Source of the DNA: Pleodorina starrii
Taxonomy: Eukaryota > Chlorophyta > Chlorophyceae > Chlamydomonadales > Volvocaceae
Reading direction: 5' to 3'
Assembly (NCBI GenBank): GCA_030267565.1
Contig: BRXU01000025.1
Location: forward strand, 1,285,501 to 1,349,500
DNA length: 64,000 bases
The notes beneath the pieces are model-generated. The model did not search any database. It saw only the letters and a list, made by a program, of their open reading frames with translations, and was not told the origin of the DNA. Numbering within the stretch: position 1 is the stretch's first letter; the number at the start of each line of letters is the position of its first letter. A program made the position numbers and the translations under genes. Below, one piece after another: positions 1 to 11,100 of this stretch.

Positions 1-150
1 GGTGCCGGTGCCGCCGGTGCTGCCGGCGGCGGCAACACTGCCAGGGCCGCTTCCACGACTAACCCCGCCGTCGCTGCCACCGCTGCCGCTGCCGTTGCCG
101 CGGATGCGACTGAAGGCTCTAAGTCTGCTGTCAGCGCGCCTGATGACTGA
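1..150 (+). CDS. 3' end of a gene; Ala/Gly-rich C-terminus, cut by the window edge
   Basis: Reading from base 1 in frame 1 gives 49 codons and a TGA at 148-150. The peptide is almost wholly Ala, Gly and Thr and ends in SAVSAPDD. Strong GC at third positions and the TGTAA signal about 300 bases downstream fit the last exon of a + strand gene. No domain is visible, so its function cannot be given. The overlapping long frame in frame 2 is a compositional shadow. Confidence 0.5.
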   Translation, partial: GAGAAGAAGGGNTARAASTTNPAVAATAAAAVAADATEGSKSAVSAPDD

Positions 151-450
151 GAGCCTTGCGCCGCCCGCTGGCCGCGCCGTGGCCGCTGCAGCCATGGAGC
201 TATCGCCGACAAGGGAGCGGGGCACCGCTGGGCTCAAGGGACGTTTCGGCGGCGTTTCAGCGGCCGCAGATCCAAAGATGGTGGAGGTGGTGGCGGCGGT
301 GGTGGTCGAGGTTGTCTGCCGCTCCGCTGGGTTTCCAGGTGCGGACTTGGCGGGTGCCGTGTTCAAGGGCCATGGAGCGAAAGCGCGGCATCGATGGGCG
401 GCTCGGAGGGGCCGCCCGCCGGCTGTGGTTGAGGATAGCTGCATGGTCTG

Positions 451-455
451 TGTAA
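451..455 (+). terminator. poly(A) signal TGTAA of the left-edge gene
   Basis: TGTAA is the usual polyadenylation signal in Chlamydomonas and relatives. This copy lies 301 bases after the TGA at 148-150, a normal 3' UTR length for these algae. Confidence 0.5.
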
Positions 456-596
456 CGCCTAGGGGTAGTTCTGGTGGAAGGGCTGACGGGGAGACGAAGC
501 GATGGAGGACGTGGCGGCGGGCGAGAGGGTTTCGTTGGCCGAGCGGCGGTAGCCGCAGCTCCGTTTGTTTTTGCCGCTCGCTGCGCAGTTCAAAAT

Positions 597-1164
597 ATGA
601 ACACCGTAATAATTAACAGTTCTGAATCATGTGATGATGATGTGTTGATTGATTGTGCGGTGTTGGGAGGTGAACACGATTTCCAAGCGCCGACAGACAT
701 ATACTCGGGCGGAAGAACCGACGGCTACAATTTCAATGAAGTTGATTGGGATAAGCAATCAAGCAATGAACACAAACGGACCTTACTCGACACGTTATTC
801 CCGTCAAAAACCAAGCGGTACGGAAATGATCAACTGCGGTCAACTGCCGCGGCTAAATGGCTCCCTCAAGGCATAAAGTAAAACATACATCTTCGAGTCA
901 AGATCTATCTATTGCGTGTCCTAAATTTACGTCAGATCCGTCCAAAGTGCACACTTGGCGCTCGTCCTTCTCGTCAGCTCCTTGTCAAGCGAAGTAGCAC
1001 AGGCCACGCGAGCCGCTCCTCAACTCCTGAAAATGTTTCCAGCTTCCGGATCAGTTGCCGTTGACGATCCCCAGTGGCTTGCGATTGCAGTGGCAGGGCT
1101 GACCGTCGCCCTGGTTGTCTACACGTTCGTAGTGATCAAGCCGGCCCTTCGGGCGTTCGCATGA
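597..1164 (+). CDS. possible two-exon small membrane protein; in-frame TGA six bases before the next start
   Basis: The second part, 936-1164, is the better supported. It encodes a hydrophobic stretch ending in a small-residue AQA site, then a second hydrophobic helix (ADPQ-like turn, then WLAIAVAGL...VVYTFVV) and a basic end, KPALRAFA, with TGA at 1162-1164. The shortest reading starts at ATG 1033 (43 aa). A 58 base GT-AG intron (878-935) would join it in phase to an ATG frame at 597-877, giving about 169 aa with an acidic N-terminus. The layout, a signal-like segment followed by a short single-span protein, resembles small thylakoid subunits such as PsbY, but I see no family motif. The join rests on phase and splice consensus only. 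The TGA is in the same frame as the ATG at 1171. Confidence 0.35.
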
Positions 1165-1170
1165 GCGGAC

Positions 1171-4100
1171 ATGGCTAACGGCCCCGGCCTGAGCTGGGGC
1201 GCCGGGGTCGACGACGCGCGGCCCTCGGAGCTTACCGCCAATGCCTTGTCCACAGCAGCAGCTGAAACGCCAAACCAGGCCGGTTACGGTATGCCAAATG
1301 CAAGATGCTCAGGCGAAGCAACGAACCCTAATCCTCCTGTGACCCAGCAACCTGTGGCACAGCAAGAACCTTCCATCGGGGTCATTTCGTCCGAGACCAA
1401 GGACTTGGGCGACAGCAGCGCAGTTCCCGGTGCGCCCATAGATTCCAACAAGGTGCTCACTCCTCGTCGCGTCAAGTTTGATGAGGCGGCCATCGGCGGG
1501 GCCGAGGCAGCAGCGCCGCTGTCTCCTCACCCGCAGCAGGTGGCAGGCTCCGCACCATCCGAACCCCCAGCCGCCACTCCCAGCCCGGAACGGCGTGCGG
1601 CCGGCCTCGACAGCGGCGGCCGCGGCACCAGCAGCGGCAACGGCGGAGGAGCTGAGTCAACAAGCGGCGGCAGAAGCCACACCGCCAACAGCGGCACGGC
1701 CAGCGGATTGCCATCAACCCGCAGCGGCAGCAGCAGTCCGGCACCGGCTGCTGGCGGCGGAGGGGCAGGGGGTGGCGGCGGCGGAGGGGCAGGGGGAGCC
1801 GGGTCGCAGCCGCTTTCCCTGGGGCCCAGCAGCTCTATGTTGGAACACGTGTCCAGGGAGGTGGGTCGGCTGCTGGCGGCGGTAGTTACCGGTAGTTGCT
1901 TGCTTGTCGCTGGACTGCCGTATTCAGTACGGCACCGGGGTACGACACATGAAGGGTGTGTGCGGATCGCGCGGTTGGCAGGTACCGGCCTGCATACGTA
2001 ACGCCTGCGACACGCCGCCCACCGCCGTCGCGTCCATCCTCTCGCTCAGTTCTTTTCTCTTCGTCTTGTTCTCTCTCGGTTCCCCATCGGCCTCTCCGCA
2101 GGTGATTCGGAAGCTGAGGCTGGCGGCCAGCGCGGGCAGTGCGGAGGACCGACACGTGGTGAGTGGGCCCTATGTGCGCCGATGTGTTGATGCGGCGCAC
2201 GACCCATTGGCGCACGACCCATTGGCGCACGACCCATTGGCGCACGACCCACATCCACACCCACACCCTCCTCAATGTTGCACCGGGCTCGCAGACCCTC
2301 GCTTATGAGGGTGCTGAAGAGTGGGCTCCTCGTAGGTCCAGTTCTAGTAGAAGGACCAGCGGGTCAGCGGGCCGCCGCAGGTGTTCGTCCGCCCGGCGGC
2401 ATGCTGCCGGCATCCCCCTGCCGCGACCCGTGGGTCCGCTGACCCGTGGGTCGGTCGAGGGTGGCCTGACGTGTCCGCGGCTGCCTGCCACTGCCCAGCT
2501 CTGCCACTCCCATGCCCCCCCGCGTTATACGTCCCGTTTCTTCTTCTCTTGACTCGTTGATAACCACAGCCTGCAGGGGCTGTGCGTGGGGGCTGTGTCC
2601 CGCACATCGCTCTCCCTTTCCCTCTCCGCAAACGACGCACATGCCTCTCCCTCTCTCTCTCTCTCTCTCTCTCACTCTCTCTCGCTCCCCCGCAGGTCTG
2701 TGAGGAGCTCTTTGCGGACATAACCTGCGCTCTGGACGCCTCCGCCCAGGCGGCGTTGCTGGGGCCCGCGGCGAGGGAGGCGGAAACGGCGGCGGCGGCG
2801 CCTGCCGCAGCCTGCGGCGATGCTTCAGCCGTCGCGGGCACCAGCACAGGCGCCGCGGGCGACGGCGGCGGCGGCGCGCCGGCCGCAATTGGGGCGGTGC
2901 GGCGCGGCCGCGTGCGGGGCCGTCTGTACTATGAGGTGCGTGTGTGTGCACGCGCGCGCGTGTGTGTGTGTGTGTGAATGCATCGTGTGTGTGTGCTTGT
3001 TGTGGCTTGGGTTCCGTGTGGGGCTAGCATGGATAGCGAGCCTTGGCTTCCTGGACGGGCGGACTTGACTGATTTTGAAACGATACTTGTCGACTTGTCG
3101 ACGGCCGGGGCAGCGATGTACAACACTGTACTGCACCGCAGCGAACTGGAGGCGGATGGCCGCCGCTGCCACTTCCCGGGCTCCGGCCTATACGTGGATA
3201 ACCCCACCCTCCCCAACCTCCCCATGTACATATGTGTGTGTCTCTGTGTGCGTCTCTGTGTGTCTCTGTGTGCGATCAGGTCCTGGCAGTGTACTACGCC
3301 TCCCGCGCTGCCGCCGACTCTGCGCGGGCAGTGATGCACTTGTGCCAGCTGCTGTGGGATGCGCCCTGGGTGGCGCCCATCTACGCCCTGCTGCTGCACC
3401 GGTGAGGGAGGGAGGGAGTGGGAGGGGTAAGAAGAAAGATGCTGCAGCGGAGGGACGGAGACGACGGGACTGGGGGTGTGATGGCAGTGAGGGAAGGGGC
3501 GGGGGACGGTAGGTAACCCACATACGCCCTCCTGCTGCACCGGTGAGGGAGGGAGGGAGTGGGAGGAGAGGGAGCGAGGGGCCAAGGAGGTGAGGGAGGG
3601 TGAGGTAGGGGACGGCACCCAACCCATATATGCCTTGCTACTGCTACCGCCGCTGCGTCTGCTACTGCCGCTGCCGCTGCTTCTGTTGCACCGGTGGGGG
3701 TTTGGGTGTACTGAGTGCGGAGGCGACTTTGGTACATGGGTTGCTGGAGCAGGAGTGTTTGTCGCCGGGTCCGCCCCAGGCGGCCGCCCTGCCGGCGCGG
3801 CCCCGTGCCTGACCTGCCCAGCACCTCCGCCAACGCCAACGCCATCCCTCCCCTCCCTTCTCCTCTCCCACACCGCGCCTCTCCACCGGACCCCGGTGGA
3901 CGCCGTCGCCGTCGCAACCTGCCAATATCTATGACAGCTTCCTCCTGCTGCCCCGCGACGCCACCGCCACCGCCACATCCATAACCTCGCCCACCTCGGC
4001 AGCCGCGACAGCGGCCGCCGCCGCCGCTGGCGCCGCTGGCGGCGGCGGCGGCAGCAGCAACGGCAACGGCGCCGCCGGCAAGCCTTCGTACGGCATGTCG

Positions 4101-6757
4101 TACTCGGACCCGCGCGTGAAGCACCTAAACGTGCTCGCGCACGGCGCGCGGCAGCTGCTGCTGGGCGATGTGCACTCGGGCTTGTCGAGGTTTCAGCCGC
4201 TGTGGGCGTTTCTCTCTCTGGAGGTGGCAGGCCTGGGGCGACAGCGCAACGCCAGCGGCGGCGGCGGCAGCAGCGGCACGGATGGTGACGGCGGTCCCGA
4301 CGCGCCAGCGGCGGCGGCGGCGGCGGCGGCGCTGCCGCCGGTGACGGGCATCGACGCCGTGCCGGTGGCGGCGCGCCCGTGGCTGCTGGCGGTGGCGGCG
4401 GCGTTCCTGCCGTACTATTGCCTGGACGAGCAGGTTTCGGAGCTGGCGCGGCGCTTCCCGCCGCCGCTGCCGCTGGAGGGTGGCGGCGGCGGCGGGGGAG
4501 CGGCGGGTTTCGGAGGCGGCGGGCACGCCGCCGCCGCCGCTGCGACGGCGGCGTCGCTTGCTGGTTTGGATTTTCTTGTGGTGGAGGTCACTGACGTGCT
4601 TGGCCGCATCAACAGTGAGGTGAGGGGGTAGTGAGGTGTTGAGCGGGTGGGTGGGTGGGTATAGTGGAGTGGAGAGGTGGGGGGTGCTGTCCGCAAGCCA
4701 GGCGAACGCCTGGGTGCCTAAATCTTTACCTACTCAGTGCCTCGCCGCCGCCGTGCCCCGCCGCAGGCGGGACTCCTCAAGTACCTGAGAGCTCTAAGGG
4801 CCCTGGCACGGCCGCCACCGCCGCCGCCGCCGCCACTGCCGCCGCCGCCGCCGCTGTCGCTGCTGGCGGCGCCGATGAGCGCCGCGGCGACCACTGCGCC
4901 GCCCTCACCCAGCGGCCCGCACCGCCAGGCCGCCGCGGCCCCCTCGCAGCCCCTGAGTGGCGGTGAAGCCGTCGGAGCCTCACCGACCCTGAGTGGCCGC
5001 GGCGGCGGTGCAGCGGAGGACGACGCAGCCGCGGCCGCGGCAGCGGTCGCGGGCCCTGCCCGCACAGCCCGGCGGAGAGTCGCTGCTCGTGCGGCGCGCG
5101 CTTCGCCGCCGCCGTCGCCTCCGCCGCCGCTGCCTCCTCCCCTGGCTGGCTTGCCGACGATCACGAAGCTGCGGCTGCAGGTGGGGGCTGCTGGCGGGGC
5201 TGGCGAGGGGGACGGGATTCGTCGTGAATGTGTCATCCGCGGTTGTTTGTGTGTGTATGTGTGTGACTGTGCATGTGACTGTGCTGCTCGCAGAGCCCTC
5301 CCTGGAGGGCGGGAGCGGTGGGATGGTGGTGGACTGGTGGTGGGTACACTCACCATTCCAGGGCGCTCCCCGCGGTCGCCCGCCGCCACGCGCCCCCACA
5401 TCCCCGCGTCTTAATACAGGGGAGGGAGCGGGCTTTTACTTCCTTTGCTTTCCCGGTGCACCTTCCTTTCCTTTTGCAGTCTCTTGCAACTCACCCACGG
5501 CCCGCCTCCCGCGCCCCACCCCTTGTCCCCCGCCGTCCTCACACCTGCACACACCTGCCCACATGCACACATACACACACGCGCACGCAGAACGAGCTGT
5601 ACTCGCTGACCTCGGGCGGCGGTCCCCGCTACGCCCCTCCCGAGGTGCGCCGCGCGGCCTTTGCGGCTCTGGACTCGCTGTTCCCCGGGGGCCGGTCCCT
5701 CAGGTGGCTCGTCAGGTGGGAGGGGTGGGTGGCTCGTCAGGTGGGGTGGGTGGATGTAAAAAGAATTCCGCAGCGGAGGAGGAGACGGGGTGGGTGGGTG
5801 GGTGGGTGGGGGTGTAAATAATAGATACCGCAGCGAAGGGACTGAAAGGGGTGGGGTGGGGTAAAGGTGGGTGGGTGGGTGGGGGCATGCTCGCACGTTG
5901 TCTCGTTGGGTGGGAGGGTCCCGGACGCTCAGGTTGCACCGTGGTGTCCACGGTCGGTCCAGAGAAGCGCGCCAGGGAGGGCACCGGGGCAGCCTCAGGC
6001 GTCGCCTTGTCCGTCACTCCTCACCGGCAGCAGCGTGTCACCTGCTGCCCCTTCCCCGTCGTCCCTGAACCTGTTTGCTCTTTTCGCTTCCCGTTATCCG
6101 GTTACCGTTTTTCCGTTATATCCGCGTGTCGTATTTCCGTCGTTTTCCCGACCCAGGTGGGCCTCCCGCACGCTGCACCTCGAGTGGCTCGAAGGCGACG
6201 GCGGCGGCGGCTCGGACAGCGACCCATGGACCGGGCGCGGCTGGCTGGGCTGGATCTACTGGCCCATCCACTGGTGTACGGCGGTGTACGGCAGGATCTT
6301 GCTGGCGATCTTCCAGCTGATCTACGGCATGGTGGTGTGGCGGCCCGCGGCGCAGCGCGCCGCGGCCGAGGTGGCGGCTGTGGCCGGCACCGGCGGCATC
6401 ATCACTGCGGGCGGACACGGCGACGCCGGCGGCGCCGGCGTAACCGCGGCCACCACCACCACCGGCGGCGGCGCCGGCGCCGGCGGGGACACTGCTGGAG
6501 GCGTTTCCCGCCCAACAGCCGCCGTCGCCGCTGGGAGCGCTGCAGCGCCATTGGGGCTTTTCAGCGGTGGCTCCGGCGCGGGGGGCGGCGCGGGGGGCGG
6601 CGCGGGGGGCGGCGAGGGCGACGCGGGGATGAAAGGCGAGCCTGGCCAAGATGGGGCGGGCGAGGGTGCTCGGCCGGGAACGGCAACGGGGCCGGGGCCG
6701 GGCGGGAGTTGGGGCAGCAAAGCGAGCCCTTGGTGGCAGCCTCGCCTGCGGGGGTAG
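1171..6757 (+). CDS. eight-exon gene for a ~972 aa membrane protein of unknown function
   Basis: Exons read as 1171-1860, 2102-2158, 2696-2935, 3280-3401, 3938-4619, 4767-5180, 5591-5703 and 6157-6757. They sum to 2919 bases, exactly 973 codons with the stop, and every junction keeps phase. Residues 1-230 are low-complexity Gly/Ser/Pro. Helical conserved-looking segments follow, for example around YYASRAAADSARAVMHLC and DFLVVEVTDVLGRINSE, broken by Ala/Gly/Pro inserts typical of volvocine proteins. Near residues 797-830 a Trp-rich hydrophobic segment (GWIYWPIHW, then LLAIFQLIYG) looks like one or two membrane helices. The tail is Gly-rich. The start follows an in-frame TGA at 1162 by two codons. 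The exon 5 acceptor (GACAG at 3933-3937) is the weakest call. I do not recognise the family. Confidence 0.72.
2192..2252 (+). repeat. 15 bp tandem repeat, about four copies, in an intron
   Basis: The unit GCGCACGACCCATTG is repeated three times in a row with a partial fourth. It lies in the intron between exons 2 and 3 of the 972 aa gene. Confidence 0.85.
3385..3705 (+). repeat. exon end plus donor site copied three times inside an intron
   Basis: The end of exon 4 (coding IYALLLHR) and the following donor with GAGGGAGGGAGTGGGAG recur near 3519-3560. A third, expanded version lies near 3626-3700. The later copies have no matching acceptor upstream and are probably intronic duplicates, though each could act as an alternative donor. 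Confidence 0.6.
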
Positions 6758-6850
6758 CAGGGGGGGGGGGGTAGGTGGCAGAGACCCGAAGGAGCCCCCC
6801 CAGTGGCTAGCAAGTCCGCTTTAGGCAGAACCGCCTTGAAAGAAGCGCCT

Positions 6851-6855
6851 TGTAA
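6851..6855 (+). terminator. poly(A) signal TGTAA
   Basis: It lies 94 bases after the TAG at 6755-6757 of the 972 aa gene. Confidence 0.5.
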
Positions 6856-7713
6856 GGATGAGGGGCTGAGGTCGTCTTACGGAAAGGGTCACAGAAACGG
6901 TCTGCGTTGGAAGAAGAGTCGGGCTGGATGTGTGGGTGGCTGTGTGGGTGGGTGGGTGCGGGCCAAGGGACGGTGCTGCACGTACGGCGGCACTGTGGCA
7001 CAGCGCCTTGTCGTACGTAACGTCGTACGTGTGGATATGACGTGGCGTGGGCAGGTACTCCGGCCTGCTTGGGGGCGATCGCAGCGCTGTCCCATGGGTC
7101 GTGATGGCGACAGGCGGCGACAAGCAGGGGCGGAGACGGGGCGCGCGCGTGGCGCCCTGTCGGCGCGTGTGGGTGTATGTTGCGGGTTGCACGACCGAGG
7201 GCGGAGAAGAACGTGGACGTGACGGGGTGGGAGGCGGCCTGGGGGGTACACTGAACGGTTTGCGCATTCGTTTTGCTGGATGTGGTCCGTCTCAACCCTG
7301 CCTTCCGTGTGCACACATGCAGCATCCCGGCTGTTGGGGGCATTAGGGTTTTAGGGTTTTAGGTGTTGGATGGAAGGGAGTGGGCAGCATAGAGCGGCGT
7401 GCTGCGGCGTGCTGCGGTGCGGAGTGGTGTGGTGGTGGTAGTGGCGGTGGTGGTGCGGAGTGGTGGTGGCGGTACAGGTGGTGGCGGGGGGCAGGGGTGC
7501 GCAGGTGAGCAAGCTGCTGCGGTTGGTGTGTGTTGCGGATGGATGGACTCTTCCTGTCTCTGCCTGTGAGGGTGTGGTTCACACATACATTCCATCGGCA
7601 TGTTCCGCAAGGACGTGTGGCCAGGCTTGGGGCGGGAGGGCGTCGGTAGGTGCCCGGGGAATGAAGGTACGTATGCGGTGTGCAGTGCGGCGATCGATCC
7701 ATCCATCCATCCA

Positions 7714-7718
7714 TTACA
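7714..7718 (-). terminator. poly(A) signal TGTAA of the double-SRCR gene
   Basis: TTACA on the + strand reads TGTAA on the - strand, 189 bases past the stop at 7907-7909. Confidence 0.45.
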
Positions 7719-7906
7719 TATATGAAGGATAAGGCAGCGAGGAAGGGGGCACGTGCTTAGCGTAGGTACGTGCCATGCCCTTCATTCCGCGCAGCCGTCG
7801 TGATGAACGGAACGAAGCAAGTCACGGAAGCTGCTCATAAAATAACGTAGTTCGAAGCTGCTCGGAAGCTGCTCATAAAATGCAGTAGTTCGATTCGATT
7901 CGAGTG

Positions 7907-8083
7907 CTACCCTCCAAAGAAAGCGCATTGGACTCCCACGTCCTGCAAGCATCATGGACATAAGACAGAAACACGAGAACGCGAGCATGGTCAATAGAAA
8001 GAAACACGAGAATGCGAGTATGACAAAAGAAACCCGCGCGAAACAGCAATGTCCAGCCCGGCCGGCGGCGGCCCGCTGGCTCC

Positions 8084-8124
<41 letters not shown>

Positions 8125-11100
8125 CTCTTCATTCCGTTGTCCATCCGGAGCCCATCCATCCATCCACTGTAGCAACCACATCAGCAACAGTAACAGCAAG
8201 GTCCAGCGGAGTGGAGTGCTTGCACAAGAAAACTACTGGCTACGACATTATTTCATGAATGCATGCTGTCCCTGCAGCCGGCAGGCTGCGCTGGCTGGCT
8301 GGCTGCTGGGTTACAATACATTCATGCCACGACGACATGTTGGTCGCTCGGTAGGGCGGAAAGGATGGATGCGTGATTACAGGGCGGCGGGCGGGTATAT
8401 CGACATTCGACGACGATACGATACGATACGGTGTTCGTACCTCCTGATGACCGCAGTTATGGATTCCCCAGCCGTCGAACAAGCACTGGTGTAGCCGCTT
8501 CGGCACCGGGTAGATAGCACAGTTGACATTGTCCTGCGTGCACATATCGTATGTACAGTACATACGGGGACGCGCGGCCTGTTTCGTTCGTTGTGGCGTG
8601 GGGAGGACCGTACGTAGATCATCACCGACGACGTGTTGTACATACATACCGGTAGCGTACATCCGGCCATCCACAACATCTATCTGCATGCTGGGTGCGC
8701 GGGAGCCCATGCATGCATGCATGCATCTTATTCCAATCAATCCAACCTACGTACCATGAGGATGGGGCCGGTCCCCCCGCCCCATTTCTGTACGGCTACT
8801 CCGGTGTCGTACCCCAGCTCCCGGCAAACCACGTAAGCCTCCTTCTCCCTGAAGTAGTCATCGCTGCGACGCGTTGCGCATGCATACCATGCATGCATGT
8901 ATGGTGGCAACGGAGAAGTTTATGTCGGGGACGGAACGGGACTAAAAGCGAAACTAGTTTTATTGTTATGGGCGGCGCCGCTGATGACCCGTTTGCGTAA
9001 CGTGCCGCGGCCTGTCAGGATTACTAATAATAGGCACGACCGCGTGTACGGCAGGCACGCATCTGTCCATGAAGGATAATTATGGTATGTTTCTAGTTGG
9101 ATAGCGTGAACATTTGTGCAGGAAATGTAATATATATAGAATAATAAATAACATAAAAATAAATAAATAAATAAATAACATAAAAATAAATAAATAATTC
9201 TATATAAAAAAATTCACCATCATCGCTTGCTTAATTATCTTACGTACCAGACGGTTCCCCACACGGTGCCATTGAAAATCTCGACGCGTCCCTCGCCCGG
9301 CTTACTTCCGCCCACCAGCCGCACCGCGTAGAGCGGCGATGGTGGGGGAGCGGGCGGCCAGGGTGGCACCGCAGGCGACGACGGTGGTTTCGATAGTACC
9401 GGGGGGTTGCTCGGATGCGGTGGCGAGGGGGGACTTGGTGGCGGCGGTGGCGACGTTGGCATTGGCAGGTTCGGTGGCGGTGGCGGCGGGGTTCGGCGAA
9501 CGCCCACTGCGCGCATGTAGAAAAGCAGGAAACGGAGCTGGTCAAAGTTGGTCGTTCGTTGGACAAATTATAAAGAGCATATGCATGCGTGCGTGCGTGT
9601 TGGTGGTTTTCCGTCGACCCAACTGACGCGGCGGCGAGTTGAGCAACCCATCCAGCTGATTAGTAATTATGACTACATTGTGCGTACGTGCTTTGTATAG
9701 ACGCACGGACTTTCCGGACGGTAGAGTCATTCGACCAGCAGCTGCGAGAATCGACGGAGAGCATGGCAGATGCCTAATAATAATTAGGTTCATGAATCAA
9801 GCCCAACAAACAACGCGGGTCGTATGTAGATAGTGTCGTGATGATGATGTGCTTTGATTGCATAAAGCGTTTTATTTTGTATGAACTACTCGCTCTAAGA
9901 GCTTGACGGAACACGCATACATACACGCACGCATGCAGACACACTCACCTAAACAACGGACGCCAACATCCTGCAGAACATACAAAGTAGCGAATCCGCG
10001 AATGAGACAGGCATGCATGCCCAATAAATTATCAACGGTAAATAAATAAACAAACTGTTCGTTAGGGACGCTCAGCGCTAGGAAGCAACTCATGGTATAA
10101 ATTCCGGCAGCAGGCACATACAACAGCCTTTCCAGGCCCCTTGCGTGATTGCCCGCGTCGCCTCATTAAGCTCCTGGCCTATTTTGGCATTCTTGCGTGG
10201 CCTACCATACGGGTAGCCCAACTAATATGCCGTTCGTTCTGCTGCAGATAGATGCACGCAGGTGGAGATAGAACGTATGTAGCACCAAACAAGCAAGCAG
10301 GATGGCTAGATACATATAGACACCCGTATTACTTATTCGTTATGTTACTAACCTCCTTGTGGCTGCAGTCGTGCTTTCCCCAGCCTCTGAAGCTGCATTG
10401 GTGCAGACGTTCGGGTGGCGGGTAGACGGCGCAATTGACCCCATCCTGTGCATGCGTGTGCGTGTCATGATATTTGCAGACATCGATATGGGGGTCAAAA
10501 GCATCGTTTTGCAGCTGCGTCGTTAACGTTATAATAATCGGTCAAAAATCCATTTTCATGCATGCATGGGTGCATTATTACAATAATGCGCGCGCGATTA
10601 GTAGTTGCCTAATGTGGCTACGTACACACGGTGCGTGGACGAATAGACAGTGATGAGCGAGTAAAATGGACAGATGATAATGCATTATTTAGGGCCACGC
10701 CCAAGCCAATGCGCACATATATGTATGCGCCTCCGCGGTTGCTGGAGGCGGCGGCGGCCACGGCGACTGCGGTGGGCTGGAAGGCGGTGGGCTATATATA
10801 TAAATATATACAGCTATACACACTACGTATATATTATATATACACTACGTGGACCTCCGTTACGTATCCATGCTTGCACATACGTACGCGTGCTTACCAT
10901 CAGGATCTCCCCGGTGCCGCCGCCCCACTGCTGCACGCTCACGCCAGCGGCGTAGCCGAGCTCCCGACACACCACGTCCGCCTCTCTGTCACCAAACCCG
11001 TCATCACTGTACGTATATATGTGCCACGCACGCACGCACGACAGATAGAAGCCAAGCAACGACGTGAGCACACCATCCATGCATGCGTCCATGCATACGT

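Larger units (their letters stand above)
6758..7906. other. intergenic space between two convergent genes
   Basis: It holds the 3' UTRs of the + strand gene (poly(A) signal at 6851) and the - strand SRCR gene (signal at 7714). I also see G/T-rich low-complexity DNA around 7380-7500 and many CGTACG and ATCC short repeats. No gene is evident. Confidence 0.6.

Noticed and set aside
2..616. 204-codon + strand frame at the left edge
   Set aside because: Frame 1 gives a better last exon with a clean stop and poly(A) signal; this frame is a GC-rich shadow.
1162..1164. TGA as a selenocysteine codon
   Set aside because: No Cys-family context or visible SECIS-like evidence; readthrough or a dicistronic message is simpler.
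4730..5401. 223-codon - strand frame
   Set aside because: Antisense of the well-phased exon 6 of the 972 aa gene; composition artefact of Ala/Pro-rich coding DNA.
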